Source: a bacterium
Lineage (GTDB): Bacteria > Hinthialibacterota > Hinthialibacteria > H5-UNCL2
Length of the DNA stretch: 64,000 bases
Reading direction: 5' to 3'
NCBI GenBank assembly: GCA_015075175.1
Contig: JABTUV010000013.1
Coordinates: 61,355-125,354 of the forward strand
How positions within the stretch are numbered: the first letter of the stretch is position 1; each line of letters starts with the position of its first letter. A program made the position numbers and the translations under genes. The notes below the pieces were generated by a model. The model was not told the DNA's origin, did not search any database, and saw only the letters and a list, made by a program, of their open reading frames with translations. Below are positions 37,301 through 46,933 of this stretch, piece by piece.

Positions 37301-38567
37301 CACGGTTACCAGTTGCAGGGGCGGCACGACCACGGAGAGTTGCGCGGTCGCGGCGTCAGGTCCGGCGCCGACCGGCTGGGAGGACACCTCCAACTGGAAG
37401 GGATAAACGCCGCGGGCCGAGACATCGGGATAGTAATACAGCGAACCGGCGCCCGCGCTGTTGGGCGCGACCTGATTCAAAGCCACGGTCGGCGCGGAAG
37501 GCAACACGTTGCCATCGTCGTCGGTCGGGCGCAGGAGCGAGGGCAAAACGAGGCGCCCGGAAAAGTCGCGGGCGGCCGCGCCGCGGTTGAACACGGCGAA
37601 TGCGGCGGGCACGGCGGGATAGGGCATCCAGACGGCCAAGACGCCCGCGGTTGGAGGGCCGAGAGTGATGGGGAAAAGATTCTTCGGCGTGACGACGACC
37701 GCGGTCCAACTCTCCCCTGCGCCGGCGATCAGCTCCTGGCTGCCCGGACCGAAATAGAAGCTCATCTGAGCCGTCTCGCCCGGTCCCAGGACGACGGGCC
37801 TGTTGGACACCGACACCGCGCCGTTGTCGATGGCGCCCTCTCCAATCTGCGGCGGCGCGATCGAAGGCGACTGCACCAGCGTGTTGTAGTCCGCCAGCGC
37901 CAGGTACTCGGGAGGCTGATTGACAAATGACAGACCCATGGCCGACACGCCGACGGACCCTTCCTCCAGGAAGGCGTCCATGGCCAGAAAGGCGCCGACC
38001 ATGCCCTCGCCCAGGCCGACCTCGCGCGGCGTGTTGAACACCTGGCCGTTTTCGGTCAGCAGCGTGGGGGTGTCGTCCTCGGCCAGCAAGAGGTCGAACA
38101 CCATCTGCCCGGCGATACTGTGCGGGACGTTGTCCACGTTGGTCGCCGACAGCGTCACTTGGATCATGGAATCGCCCGCGAAGAAGGGATTGGGGATGAT
38201 GGTCCAAGCCAGGAACACCTGCAGCTGGGGCAGCTCCTGCAGGGTGTAAATCAAGAACTTGCCGCCCTCGTTGGTAGGCGCGGCGACCACGCTGCCGAAC
38301 GGCTGCAGTCGGTTGGTGTGGAGGACCCCGTCCACGGTGATGGCGAAATAGCCAGGCGGCCCCCCGCCGCCCGAGGGATGGTGAGTCGTAAGTCGCCTCG
38401 CCGGCGTGCTGGCGTATCGCGAAGGCCCAGTGCCCGTCCACAAGGCATCGAATCTGTTCATTCTCGATGCAGACCAGTTGGGCCGGAGCGGACCGCCCCA
38501 GGAGAGAGACGAGGCAAAGGGCGAGCGCAAGCCCCAGGGGTTTATGAATGAGTGGATTCGGCCGCAT
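34307..38567 (-). CDS. Very large exported FG-GAP/VCBS-repeat protein with dockerin-like motif (one frameshift)
   Basis: True start is ATG 38567 with signal peptide LGLALALCLVSLLGRSAPAQ; the frame changes near 38365 in a C/G-run (GPPGYFAITVDGVLHTNRLQ resumes). About 1420 aa in all: an unknown N-terminal domain (about residues 30-420), a first (TPT)n linker, some eight FG-GAP/VCBS beta-propeller repeats with calcium sites (LADVDGDGRPELIFGS, LGDVDGDGAPEIVVGC), a dockerin-type half-site VADLNGDGQVDSRDLFIMSH, a further domain, a second (TPT)n linker and a C-terminal discoidin-like domain. It is a likely cell-surface or secreted integrin-like protein. Its 5' end overlaps the stop of the adenylate cyclase gene by 26 bases. 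Confidence 0.85.
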
Positions 38568-40671
38568 AGCTGGGCTCCTTTACGTCCAAAATTTCATATA
38601 CGTCCACGGGCTGCTGGCGGCCCTTGACCACCAGCGGCGGCTTCTTGTGCGCGATCACTTCGTCGGCGACGTGCTGATAGGTGTACTGGCTGATCAGCAC
38701 GCCGTCCACGGGGGCGTTGGACTCCAGTCGGCTGGCCAGGTTGACGGCGTCGCCGATGACGGAGTACTCCAGGCGCTTGATGCTGCCGATGTTGCCGGCG
38801 ACGACTTCTCCGGTATTGACGCCGATCCTCATGCGCAGCATGGGCAGGCTGCGCTCGCGGTAGTGCTCTTGGAGTTGGCGCATCTTCTTCTGCATCTCGA
38901 CCGCGCAACGCACCGCGCGGCGCGGCGCCTCGTCCCGGCTGCCGTACGGCCGGGGCGCCCCGAACACCAGCATCATGGCGTCCCCGATGTACTTGTCCAA
39001 CATGCCTCCGTGCTTGAACACGATCTCCACCATCTCGGTGAAGTATTCGTTCAAGAGTTGCACCACGCCCGCCGGCGGCATGGCCTCCGAGAGCGAGGTA
39101 AATCCCTTGATGTCGGTGAAGAGGATGGTCACCTCGCGGCTGGCGCCGCCCAGCGCCAACGCCTCCGGGTCGGCGATCAGCTCCTCCATCACCTCTTTGT
39201 TGACAATCCGCGAGAAGACGCTCTTGATGGCGGCTTTCTCGCGTTGCTCGCCCACGTAGGCGACCAGGGCCGAGCCTACATAGGCGACCATGCCGGACGC
39301 CAGGGGATGGAACAGGTCCACCCACAGCCGCCCGTAAACGAACGTCCAATAGGCGCCGGCGGCGTACAGCGTCAGCGTCAAAAGCACCAGCGCGGCGTAG
39401 CGGCTGCCGCGCTGCGTCACCCCCAGCGCCCCCACGAGGAGCCCGAGGGCGAGGATGGCCGCCAGGTCCATCCAGCCCGGCGCCGCCCGCAAGAAGCGCC
39501 GATCCAACAGGTTTTGCACCGCGGTCGCGACCGTGCCGACCATCGGATAGGCCCCCGCCAGCGGCATGGGGCGGATGTCGGTACTGGCGGTCGCGGTCAC
39601 GCCGAGGAGCGCGATGCGGTTGCGCAACTCGGAGAGCAGCGCCACCGCGCCGAACACCTCGTCCGGCGTGATCTCCGCCTCCTCCAGCCGGTTGCCGACT
39701 TCCCGCAAATAAGCCGGCTCCCGCAAGCGGCCGGCGTCGATCTCCAGGTCTCGGATCGCCGCCAGCGTTCCATCGCCAGGTAGAAGTCGGCTATGGAAAC
39801 AGCCAAGTAGCGCCTCACCTCCGCGTCGTAGTGGTTCAACAACATGCGCCCGTGCCGGATCGTGGGCGCAAGCACGTCACCGCCAGGCGCGCGGGATACG
39901 CAGATGCCGCGGAACACCACCTGGATGGCGCGGAAGTCCCGCCCAGCCGATGGTATCGCCAGGGCACGGGCGGGGACGGTGGGTAATCCCGTCCGCACTG
40001 CATGACCAGCGGCACGCCAGTTTTCCATCCTCGTCAGGGGGGATGACGGTGAATCCACCCCATCCGCCAGCTCCGCAGAAGAGGAGCGCGAGAGCGCGTC
40101 CAAGCTGTCCAGGGCGTCGCCGGCGCGCGTATCCGCGCAGGAGTCCAACCGGAAGCTCGGTAGAGGGGCGAAGCTGACCCGGAACCCTCCGCCTGGGCCG
40201 TGCCCGGCGCGTAGCGGTTGGCCAGGCGCTCGGCGGCCGCCGCCCGCTCGCTGGCGCTGTAGACGCGCGCGCGCTCCGACTGCAGCGCCGAAGCCAAAAA
40301 CACCGCTCCCGGCCCCGCGATCACCTCCGCAAATTGGGCGTCCTGCTCGGCCTCGTAGTTCTGGCCCTCGGCGAAAATGATGTCGAAGGCTACCGCGGCC
40401 GCGCCCGCCTGGAACGCTTCACCAGCCCAAAGGCCCTGGGCGTCCCGCCCACTGCCAGGCTGCGCCAGATGGCCGACATGTCGTGCAGCGTGCCGTCGTC
40501 CACCGCCAGGATGGCCAGGTCCGGCTTTCGCCCGCCGCCTCGCCCGCAGCCTCATGCGCAGATCGTACAGCGTCAGCTCATAAGTGCGAAAGAACCCCGC
40601 CTCCCGCCGCCGCCCATGCGATTCCCGCTACGAGGCCCAGCGCCAACGCGCTCCAGTGGCGTCAGGTGCAT
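38542..40671 (-). CDS. CHASE2-domain class III adenylate cyclase (frameshifted N-terminal half)
   Basis: The intact C-terminal 394 codons (39726-38542) contain three or four transmembrane helices (about 39480-39240) and a class III cyclase domain: VTILFTDIKGFTSLSE (metal-binding Asp), GMLDKYIGDAMMLVFGAP and GVNTGEVVAGNIGS. The N-terminal part reads as a CHASE2 periplasmic sensor (VAFDIIFAEGQNYEAEQDAQ) but is broken by several frame changes between about 39730 and 40620. An N-terminal transmembrane helix (LALGLVAGIAWAAAGG) precedes it. CHASE2 cyclases make cAMP in response to an external signal. It lies downstream of genes for a FecR-domain protein and a beta-barrel, a combination often seen together. 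Overlap with the next gene implies coupling. Confidence 0.85.
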
Positions 40672-40689
40672 CCTCCCTTGCGTCGCTCC

Positions 40690-40886
40690 ACGTCGGTAGT
40701 CACCTCTCCGGGAGAGGTCGCCCTCGCAACGCGGGCGGGTGAGAACGGCGCCTCCCGACGACCCCTCGCCCGCAAGACTGGCACCAGATGCACCTTCCCC
40801 TCACCCGTGCGTGCGCCCGCCGCGGCGGACGAACGACCTCTCCCCCTGGGAGAGGTGAGGAGCGCAGCACGCTGCGCAACTACGCC
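40690..40886. repeat. CTCTCCC...GGGAGAGG dispersed repeats and a GCAGCACGCTGC copy
   Basis: The gap between cyclase and barrel genes holds ACCTCTCCGGGAGAGGT (about 40699-40715), ACCTCTCCCCCTGGGAGAGGT (about 40839-40859, arms pair) and a GCGCAGCACGCTGCGCAACTACG copy to 40886. No gene seen. Confidence 0.6.
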
Positions 40887-40887
40887 C

Positions 40888-42060
40888 TTACCACTCCCAG
40901 CGCAGCGTCATCCAAACGAGGTTCTCGTCGTACTCGCTGGAGTAGTCGTTGGAACTGTTGGTCAAAAAACTGTAATCCAGCGCCACGTTCAACCGCTCGA
41001 TGAAATTCCGCGACAGCCCCGCGTTGATGTACCACTGCTCGTCCTCGCGCACCCCGTCGTCCGCCAGCGTGGGCACCTTGGGATCCAGCACCTTCTGGGC
41101 GACCTGATGGTCGTAGTCGCGCCAGCGGAAATGCGTATAGAGCTTTCCCTGAAGCCCCTCCCAGAAGTGGAAGTTGCGCAGGAGTACCGCGCTGATCTGA
41201 TGCTCGTCGTATTGATAGAACTCGCCGTTGCTGTCGTTGATCTCAAAGTCGTAGCCGAGCCGGCCGGCGGTGTCCTCGCTCCAGGCGTGCGTGAGGGCGG
41301 CGCGCAGATGCACGCGGTCGTCCTCGCGGTCGGATCCGCCCTTGCGCGCACCGTGCTCGTCCAGTGGGTCCTGGTCGTAATCGCGATTGATCCAATTGAT
41401 CCCCAGGTCCGTGCGCCAGTAGCTCTGCGCCGGCCAGACGTGCTGCCAGACCAGGTCCGTCTCCGGCCCCTGGTAGTCATGAAACGGCGAGTCGCCCAGC
41501 GGTTCATAATCGCGCCAATGGTACGTGAATCGCCCCTTCAGCGTGTCGTTGTCGTCGATTTTCCAGTCCAGGCCGGTGAAGGGACTGTAATTCCAGTAAT
41601 CGGTGAGCAGATATTCGGCGCCGGGAAGATAATTCTGCTTGGCGCCGTCAAAACCGACCCTCCACAACCACGCCTCGGAGAGGTTCAGCTCGTTGGCCAC
41701 GTTGAGATCGTGATGCTCGGTGTTCTCGTCGTCCTCGTCGGTGTAGAACTCGGCCAGATATTGGTAGCGCATGCGCACGCGCCAGTGGTCGTTGACGGTG
41801 TAGGTCGCGCGGGAACCGAACAGCGCCTCCCAGATGACGTCGTCGATTTCGGCGTCGCCGACGTGGGAGAGCTTGCGCGCCTCCACCTCCGCGCCGTCCG
41901 CGCCCAGCAGGATGTTGTCGGAATAGCTGAGCCGGAACTGAAGGTAGGGCGTCCAGTCCCACTCGCCCGCGGAAGCGGTCGCGCCGAGGGAGAGGAGAAG
42001 GGCGAAGACGATCCCCGAAAGGAGCGCCGCCCGGTCAATCGCAGCCGCGTGTTGCTTCAT
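40888..42060 (-). CDS. Outer-membrane beta-barrel protein
   Basis: Protein of 390 aa with signal peptide (LLSGIVFALLLSLGATASAG). The rest is alternating aromatic/hydrophobic strands separated by Asp/Asn/Glu-rich loops (RVRMRYQYLAEFYTDEDDEN; GRLGYDFEINDSNGEFYQYD), and it ends LVWMTLRWEW, the aromatic C-terminus recognised by the BAM complex. It fits the loosely related OmpP1/porin-like or Wzi-type barrels of about 16-18 strands. It lies between the FecR-domain gene and the cyclase gene, and may be the envelope target of that system. Substrate unknown. Confidence 0.85.
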   Translation of the reverse strand: MKQHAAAIDRAALLSGIVFALLLSLGATASAGEWDWTPYLQFRLSYSDNILLGADGAEVEARKLSHVGDAEIDDVIWEALFGSRATYTVNDHWRVRMRYQYLAEFYTDEDDENTEHHDLNVANELNLSEAWLWRVGFDGAKQNYLPGAEYLLTDYWNYSPFTGLDWKIDDNDTLKGRFTYHWRDYEPLGDSPFHDYQGPETDLVWQHVWPAQSYWRTDLGINWINRDYDQDPLDEHGARKGGSDREDDRVHLRAALTHAWSEDTAGRLGYDFEINDSNGEFYQYDEHQISAVLLRNFHFWEGLQGKLYTHFRWRDYDHQVAQKVLDPKVPTLADDGVREDEQWYINAGLSRNFIERLNVALDYSFLTNSSNDYSSEYDENLVWMTLRWEW

Positions 42061-42107
42061 GCTTGTGCCCCCTGTGAAGCTGTGATCTGTTCCTTCCACG
42101 GGGGTGG

Positions 42108-42147
42108 GTCAGGCATTCCTGCCTGACTCACGGGCGGTCATGCCCGT
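42108..42147. repeat. Double hairpin GTCAGGCATTCCTGCCTGAC / ACGGGCGGTCATGCCCGT
   Basis: Two adjacent palindromes between the barrel start and the FecR stop; they could terminate or attenuate transcription between the two genes. Confidence 0.65.
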
Positions 42148-42171
42148 GCCACCCGATTCTTTTCCCCACGT

Positions 42172-43039
42172 TCAGAAGCGATCGTCGTCGTCATCGTCCA
42201 CCCGCTGGCGGACGGCGCCGCGCACGTCGCTGCTGCCGACGGTCTCGTCGATCTGCTGGATGATCTCCTGCACGCGGTCAGCCGACCTGGCCGACCTGCT
42301 CGACCACGCCGCCCTCAACGCCGGGCGCGGCGCCGGTCTCCGCCGCCGCCATCTCGAACGACTCGAACGACTCCTCCAGGTTTTGCACCTCGGTCGGCGG
42401 CGCGCTTTCCACCGCGCCCGCTCCCAACTGGTCGATGGCCATCATTTTCTCGTTGTCCAGCACCCCCACTTCTCGCCCCATGCGGTCCAGGACGGCGACC
42501 ACGCCCTCCAGCACCACCACGGTTGTGGCGAAGTCGCCCCGGCGGCGCGGAGGCCGGTCGCTGTAGCGCACCACGAAGCGGGTACCGCGAACCGCCGCGG
42601 TCGCCGTCGGTGTGCGCACTTCGTAACGGTCGCCGCGCTTCTTGAGGGCCTTGACGGCCGAGAAAACCTCACCTTCCTTCAGGTCCAGGCGGGTCACGTT
42701 GCCGGCTCGGCGCGCCAGCTTGCGCAGCTCGGCCAACTCCAGCGTGGTCTCCGCCGAAACCGCCACGATGCGCTCGTTGCCCAGGTCGATTTTGGCGGTC
42801 GAGTCGCGCCCGCAGCGTATCCAGTCCCGTTCCTCCAGGCGCTGTTTTTCAGCCGCGGGCCGATAACTGTTCCCGCCGTCGCGGCTGATCTCGACCACGC
42901 CGGTCTTTTCCACCAAGCGGGCCTGCTCCGCCGACCCCGGCGGTTGCGGTTGGGCCCAAGCGCCCGCGGCCACCAGCAGCCAGACCCATCCGATGAGGCC
43001 GATCCGTCCCAATGAGGGAAAGCGATTTCGGCGTGCCAT
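42172..43039 (-). CDS. FecR-domain periplasmic protein (frameshift near its end)
   Basis: Signal peptide (GLIGWVWLLVAAGAWAQ), then a FecR-type domain: VVEISRDGGNSY, WIRCGRDSTAKIDLGNERIV, LKEGEVFSAVKALKKRG, VRTPTATAAVRGTRFVV, LEGVVAVLD. The first frame ends GVVEQVGQVG near 42280; a one-base slip gives a better C-terminus, RVQEIIQQIDETVGSSDVRG to DDDDDDRF, ending at 42172. FecR domains commonly sit beside CHASE2 cyclases and bind envelope components. It is the first gene of the fecR-barrel-cyclase-FG-GAP set; a promoter lies at 43223-43252. The start may be the Met two codons earlier. Confidence 0.85.
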
Positions 43040-43222
43040 GAGCATCCTCCTGGTGCGTGTTTCTCGGATTTGAAAACGGGGACAAGAAAAAAAAGCGGGC
43101 CAAGCTTGTCTCGGCGATTCGGGATCAAGACACATGTGCACTACCCCCTGCCTGTCCGGCGACCCCGGCCCGAGTCGCAGAGGCAGGTCGAAATCAAAAC
43201 GAAAATCCCCTTGACAACGCGA

Positions 43223-43252
43223 CTTATATCACTCGGGCGGGCCGCCTGTCAA
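43223..43252 (-). promoter_or_regulatory. Predicted promoter of the FecR/barrel/cyclase set
   Basis: Minus strand: TTGACA (43252-43247), 18-base spacer, TATAAG (43228-43223), about 180 bases before the FecR start. Confidence 0.5.
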
Positions 43253-43267
43253 GCCGCGACACAACCC

Positions 43268-43515
43268 GTAACGGCGACTTTTAGGCGCAGCTCGTGTCGG
43301 CATCTTGCCGACCCTTGCAGCCCACCACCGGGGACGAGACGTCCCCGAGACCGGCGACAAGATGTCGCCGTTACGGCTGGCGCGCGTGGCGACAGGTTCG
43401 TAACGGCGACTTTAAGTCGCCGGTCGTTCGGCATCTTGCCGACACGCAGCCGACCATCGGGGACGAGACGTCCCCGAGACCGGCGACAAGATGTCGCCGT
43501 TACGGCTGGCGCGCG
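43268..43515. repeat. Two tandem triple-hairpin repeats downstream of coaX
   Basis: Two copies (about 43268-43388 and 43397-43515) of GTCGGCATCTTGCCGAC, GGGGACGAGACGTCCCC and GGCGACAAGATGTCGCC, plus GGCGACTTTAAGTCGCC at 43405-43421. The outer end of copy 2 contains the coaX stop codon and its last codons. The gap 43040-43499 holds these repeats and the promoter above and no gene. Confidence 0.9.
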
Positions 43516-44273
43516 TGCAGCCGCTGGTAAATCAGCCGCAGGCCCTTGTGCACCAGGTGCGGATCGACCACGTCGATGCCCTCGCAGTCTTGCGCGATCA
43601 GCTCCGCCCAGCCGCCGGTCGCGATCACCTTGGGCGCGTCGCCAAGTTCGCGCGCGATGCGGCGCGACAGGCCCTCAATCGCGCCCACCGTCCCGTAGTA
43701 GATGCCTGACTCCATGGCGTTGATGGTGTTTCTGCCGATGGCCACGTGGGGCCGCTCGATGCGCACCTTGGGCAGCTTGGCGGTGCTTTCGGCCAGGACG
43801 CGGGTGGCCGGCTCGATGCCGGGGGCGATGGCGCCGCCTAGAAAGTCCCCCTTGCGATCCACCACGTCCCAGGTGGTAGCCGTGCCCAGATCGACCACGA
43901 CCACGGGAGCGCCGTAGAGTTCGCGTGCGGCAAAGGCGTTCACGATCCGGTCCGCGCCCACCTCGAAGGGACGATCGAGCCGGATTTCCATTAGGTTGAG
44001 GTGGCGCGGCGACAGCATCTGCGGCGCCATGCCCAGGTTGGTGAGCGCGCGGTGCACGTTGACGCCGATGGGCGGAACCACGCTGATGAACACGGCCGCC
44101 TGAATGCGGGCCGAGTTGAGAAAGTACGCGAACAGCACCTCCCACTCGTCCGCGGTGCGCTCGCGGGAGGACGAGAGAGTGAAATACCTCTCGATGCGCT
44201 CGCCCGCAAACACGGCGCCGCCGGTCTGCGTGTTGCCGATATCCACGGTGAGAAGATGCAAGTCGGGGTCCAT
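43500..44273 (-). CDS. coaX: Type III pantothenate kinase
   Basis: First step of coenzyme A synthesis: phosphorylates pantothenate without sensitivity to CoA. The 257-aa protein has the three acetate-kinase/sugar-kinase-fold motifs: LLTVDIGNTQTG (phosphate binding), RPFEVGADRIVNAFAARELY with the conserved Asp, and VVVDLGTATTWDVVD, then FLGGAIAPGIEP. Length fits the family. The C-terminus (HARQP) lies within the end of a triple-hairpin repeat. Downstream of mqnD on the same strand, 49 bases away. Confidence 0.95.
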   Translation of the reverse strand: MDPDLHLLTVDIGNTQTGGAVFAGERIERYFTLSSSRERTADEWEVLFAYFLNSARIQAAVFISVVPPIGVNVHRALTNLGMAPQMLSPRHLNLMEIRLDRPFEVGADRIVNAFAARELYGAPVVVVDLGTATTWDVVDRKGDFLGGAIAPGIEPATRVLAESTAKLPKVRIERPHVAIGRNTINAMESGIYYGTVGAIEGLSRRIARELGDAPKVIATGGWAELIAQDCEGIDVVDPHLVHKGLRLIYQRLHARQP

Positions 44274-44321
44274 GGCGCCTTGGGATGCTGCGGAGAGACC
44301 GTTCGGTGCGCGGTGCGCACC

Positions 44322-45164
44322 CTACCTCTCGCGCGCGTATTCTACTCGTACCTCCTCGCGAATCAACCCCGCCGCGAAGGCGCGCGACAAGAGTTCCTCG
44401 ACCGCCCTCCGTCCGCGCGGGCCGTAATCGACTGTGAAGTCGTTTACGTACATGCCGACGAACCGATCCGCCAGCTGGTGGTCCAGCCCGCGTCCGAAGC
44501 CCAGCGCATAGGCGACGGCCTCCCGCCGATGCGCCAGGCTGTACTGGATGCTCTCGCGCAGAACGCGCGCCACGCGCCCGATCAGTTCCTCGCCCAGGTC
44601 CCGCCGAACGGCGTTCACGCCCAGGGGCAGCGGCAATCCTCCCGTCGTCTCATACCACCACTGCCCCAGTTCCAGGCACAGCGCCAGGCCGTGCTTTTCA
44701 TACGTGAGCTGTCCCTCGTGAATCAGAAGACCCGCCGGGACCCGGCCCGAAGCGACCGCCTCGGGGATGGCGTCAAACGGCATGACCTCGTAGTCAAAGC
44801 GCCCGATCGCCAGGTTGAGCACGAGAAAGGCCGTCGTCATGGTTCCCGGCACGGCGATCTTCACCTGCGGCAGCCGATCGATGGGAATCTCCTCCCGGGC
44901 GACGACCATGGGGCCGTAGTTGTCACCGATGGAGGCGCCGGAGCAGAGGAGCGCGTACTTGTCCCGCACGTAGGCGTAGGCGTGCAGCGAAACCGCCGTG
45001 ATGTCCAGCGCGCCCCGCATGGCGCGGCGGTTCAGCGTCTCGATGTCGGCGAGGACATGCTGGAAACGCAAGTCGCCCGTGTCCAGCTTGTCCTTGGCCA
45101 AAGCGTAGAACATGAAGGCATCGTCGGGATCGGGACTGTGCCCCAAAGTCAGCGTGCGCGTCAT
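44322..45164 (-). CDS. mqnD: 1,4-dihydroxy-6-naphthoate synthase of the futalosine menaquinone pathway
   Basis: Protein of 280 aa beginning TRTLTLGHSPDPDDAFMFYA, the MqnD signature (cyclic dehypoxanthine futalosine to 1,4-dihydroxy-6-naphthoate). It continues with RAMRGALDITAVSLHAYAYV and VAVPGTMTTAFLVLNLA-like (here IAVPGTMTTAFLVLNL) and YVNDFTVDYGPRGRRAVEEL. Fold is periplasmic-binding-protein-like. Its ATG overlaps the mgtE stop (ATGA), indicating translational coupling. MqnA is the related family; the HSPDPDDAFMF motif favours MqnD. Confidence 0.92.
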   Translation of the reverse strand: MTRTLTLGHSPDPDDAFMFYALAKDKLDTGDLRFQHVLADIETLNRRAMRGALDITAVSLHAYAYVRDKYALLCSGASIGDNYGPMVVAREEIPIDRLPQVKIAVPGTMTTAFLVLNLAIGRFDYEVMPFDAIPEAVASGRVPAGLLIHEGQLTYEKHGLALCLELGQWWYETTGGLPLPLGVNAVRRDLGEELIGRVARVLRESIQYSLAHRREAVAYALGFGRGLDHQLADRFVGMYVNDFTVDYGPRGRRAVEELLSRAFAAGLIREEVRVEYARER

Positions 45165-46564
45165 GGATGGCCACCCGTCATTGACCCGAGGCCCGCCATC
45201 GATGCGGCCACGCTGGCCACGGTCAGATAAATGGCCAAGCTGGAGGTGTCCGTCACCGCCGTCAATACCGGCCCGCTGGCAATCGCCGGATCCAGCCCGA
45301 TGCGGGTCAGGACGAACGGAATGACCGATCCGATCAGGTTGGCGAAGGTCACGGCGGCGAACACGGCCACCCCCACCGCCGCCGAGACCTCGATGGGGTC
45401 GTGCCGCCGGAACACCAGGTGCACGACCACGAAGGTGATACAAGCAAAGGCCACTCCGATCAGCGCCCCCACACGGATTTCCCGCAGCACGTAATGCAGG
45501 AACTGGTCGCGCCGCACGTGGCCCGTCGCCAGCCCCCGGATCAGCACCGTGCTGGCCTGGTTGCCGGTATTGCCCGACATGAGGGGGATGAGCGGCATGA
45601 AGGCCACGAACAGAATGTTGAGGCCGTCCTCAAAACCCGAGACCACCGTGCACATGAAGAAGCCGGCCGCCAGCGAGATCAGCAGCGCGGGCGAACGCAA
45701 CCGGGCGACCTCGAAGACGCTGCGGCTGGTCAGCTCGTCCGCGTCGGTGCCCGCCATCATCAGGAAGTCCTCGCTGGACTCCTCCAGGAGCACGTCCAAA
45801 ATGTCGTCGTGGGTGACCCGCCCCACCACGCGCCCCTCCTCGTCCAGCACGGGCACCGAAACCACGTTGTACTTGCGCATGGTGAGGCGACTTCTCCTGG
45901 TCGTCCAGCACGTTGACGAAAACCCGGCGCGAGGCGTCGAACAGGGACACCAGGCACGTCTCGGGGCGGGCGGAGATGAGCCGGTGCATAGAGATGGTTC
46001 CCCAGTGAAGCGCCCGTCCAATCACGACAAAGACGTGGTACGATTACCTCGCCGTCGTGGACCTTGCTGCGGATGGTGTCGATGGCCTCCTCAGCGGTCG
46101 TGTGGGGTGAGGGCGACGAAATCCGGGGACATGATGCCGCCGGCGGTGTCCCCGATGCTGCATGAGGGCGCGGACTCGTGGGCCTCTTCCGGCTCCATGC
46201 CCGCCAGGATGCGGTCGCGCGGACCGAGTCCTCCTCGCGCAGCTCGCCCAGGACGTTCGGCGGCGTCGTCCGCGTCCATCTCCTCCAGGTCGGAAACGGT
46301 CGCCTCTGGAATGGCGGCCAACAGTTCACTGGAGACGTCTTCGCTCGGCTTCCGCCGCCATCTCCAGGTCAGGGATGATCAACGCGAAGAGCCTCGATCC
46401 TCCTCTCTGTCGTCCAATTCATCCAGGATTTCGGCGATGTCGGCGGGATAGTGGCGGCGGAACCACTCGCGCTGGACCGCGGGGTCCTGGGCGAGAAGCC
46501 ACTCGACGATCTGTTCGGAGGACCACTCCCGACCGGGAGTCGGCCACGGCGCCACGCGGTTCAC
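45161..46564 (-). CDS. mgtE: MgtE-type magnesium transporter (N-terminal half frameshifted)
   Basis: Reads as an N-terminal domain (EQIVEWLLAQDPAVQREWFR, YPADIAEILDELDDRE), a CBS pair (VPVLDEEGRVVGRVTHDDIL) and a five-helix membrane domain (FMPLIPLMSGNTGNQASTVL, DPAIASGPVLTAVTDTSSLA). The latter motifs are the MgtE pore and metal-binding signatures. The C-terminal 287 codons are in one frame, but between about 45890 and 46400 the frame changes five or more times, through the CBS1 region. Overlaps mqnD by one base (ATGA). Function in Mg uptake is well known for the family; whether this copy is intact depends on sequence accuracy. Confidence 0.85.
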
Positions 46565-46667
46565 TTACTCACGCTCCCTTGCGAGGATCCACGGGAGCCT
46601 AGCATGGGCGCTCGGCAGCGGCAAGGCGTTCCGGGTTTCGTCGGACCACCGCCATCCCGACAGCCCT

Positions 46668-46885
46668 GTGCGAAGCCTCCACCTGCCCCGACAGCACTGA
46701 GCGAAGCGCGAAGCGCGAAGTCGAAGTGCGGTCTTGAGCGCGGGCAGCTTGCGTGCACGCACTATCCCCCCACCCCCCTTTAAGGGGGGAGCGGAGGCCG
46801 TGCAAAGCCGTTCCTCAGCATCCAAGCCGGCCCTTCGACTCCGGCCTTCGGGCTTCGCTCGGGGCCTTCGGTTTCTGTTGATGCC
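46668..46885. repeat. GAGCGAAGCGCGAAGTCGAAGG repeats flanking a CCCCCTTTAAGGGGG palindrome
   Basis: Inverted pair (about 46675-46735 and 46834-46885) of a repeat read as CCCTTCGACTTCGG..., with a C-run/TTTAA/G-run palindrome at 46764-46792 between. The stretch 46565-46933 contains no other feature. A similar inverted pair lies at 58383-58512, and a single copy at 34261-34280. Confidence 0.7.
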
Positions 46886-46933
46886 GCTTCTCAGCCCTGT
46901 CGATTCCGGTTTACGCTGCGGATGCCCGGGTAA

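Noticed and set aside
44322-45164. MqnA rather than MqnD
   Set aside because: The HSPDPDDAFMFYA opening is the MqnD type; MqnA lacks it.
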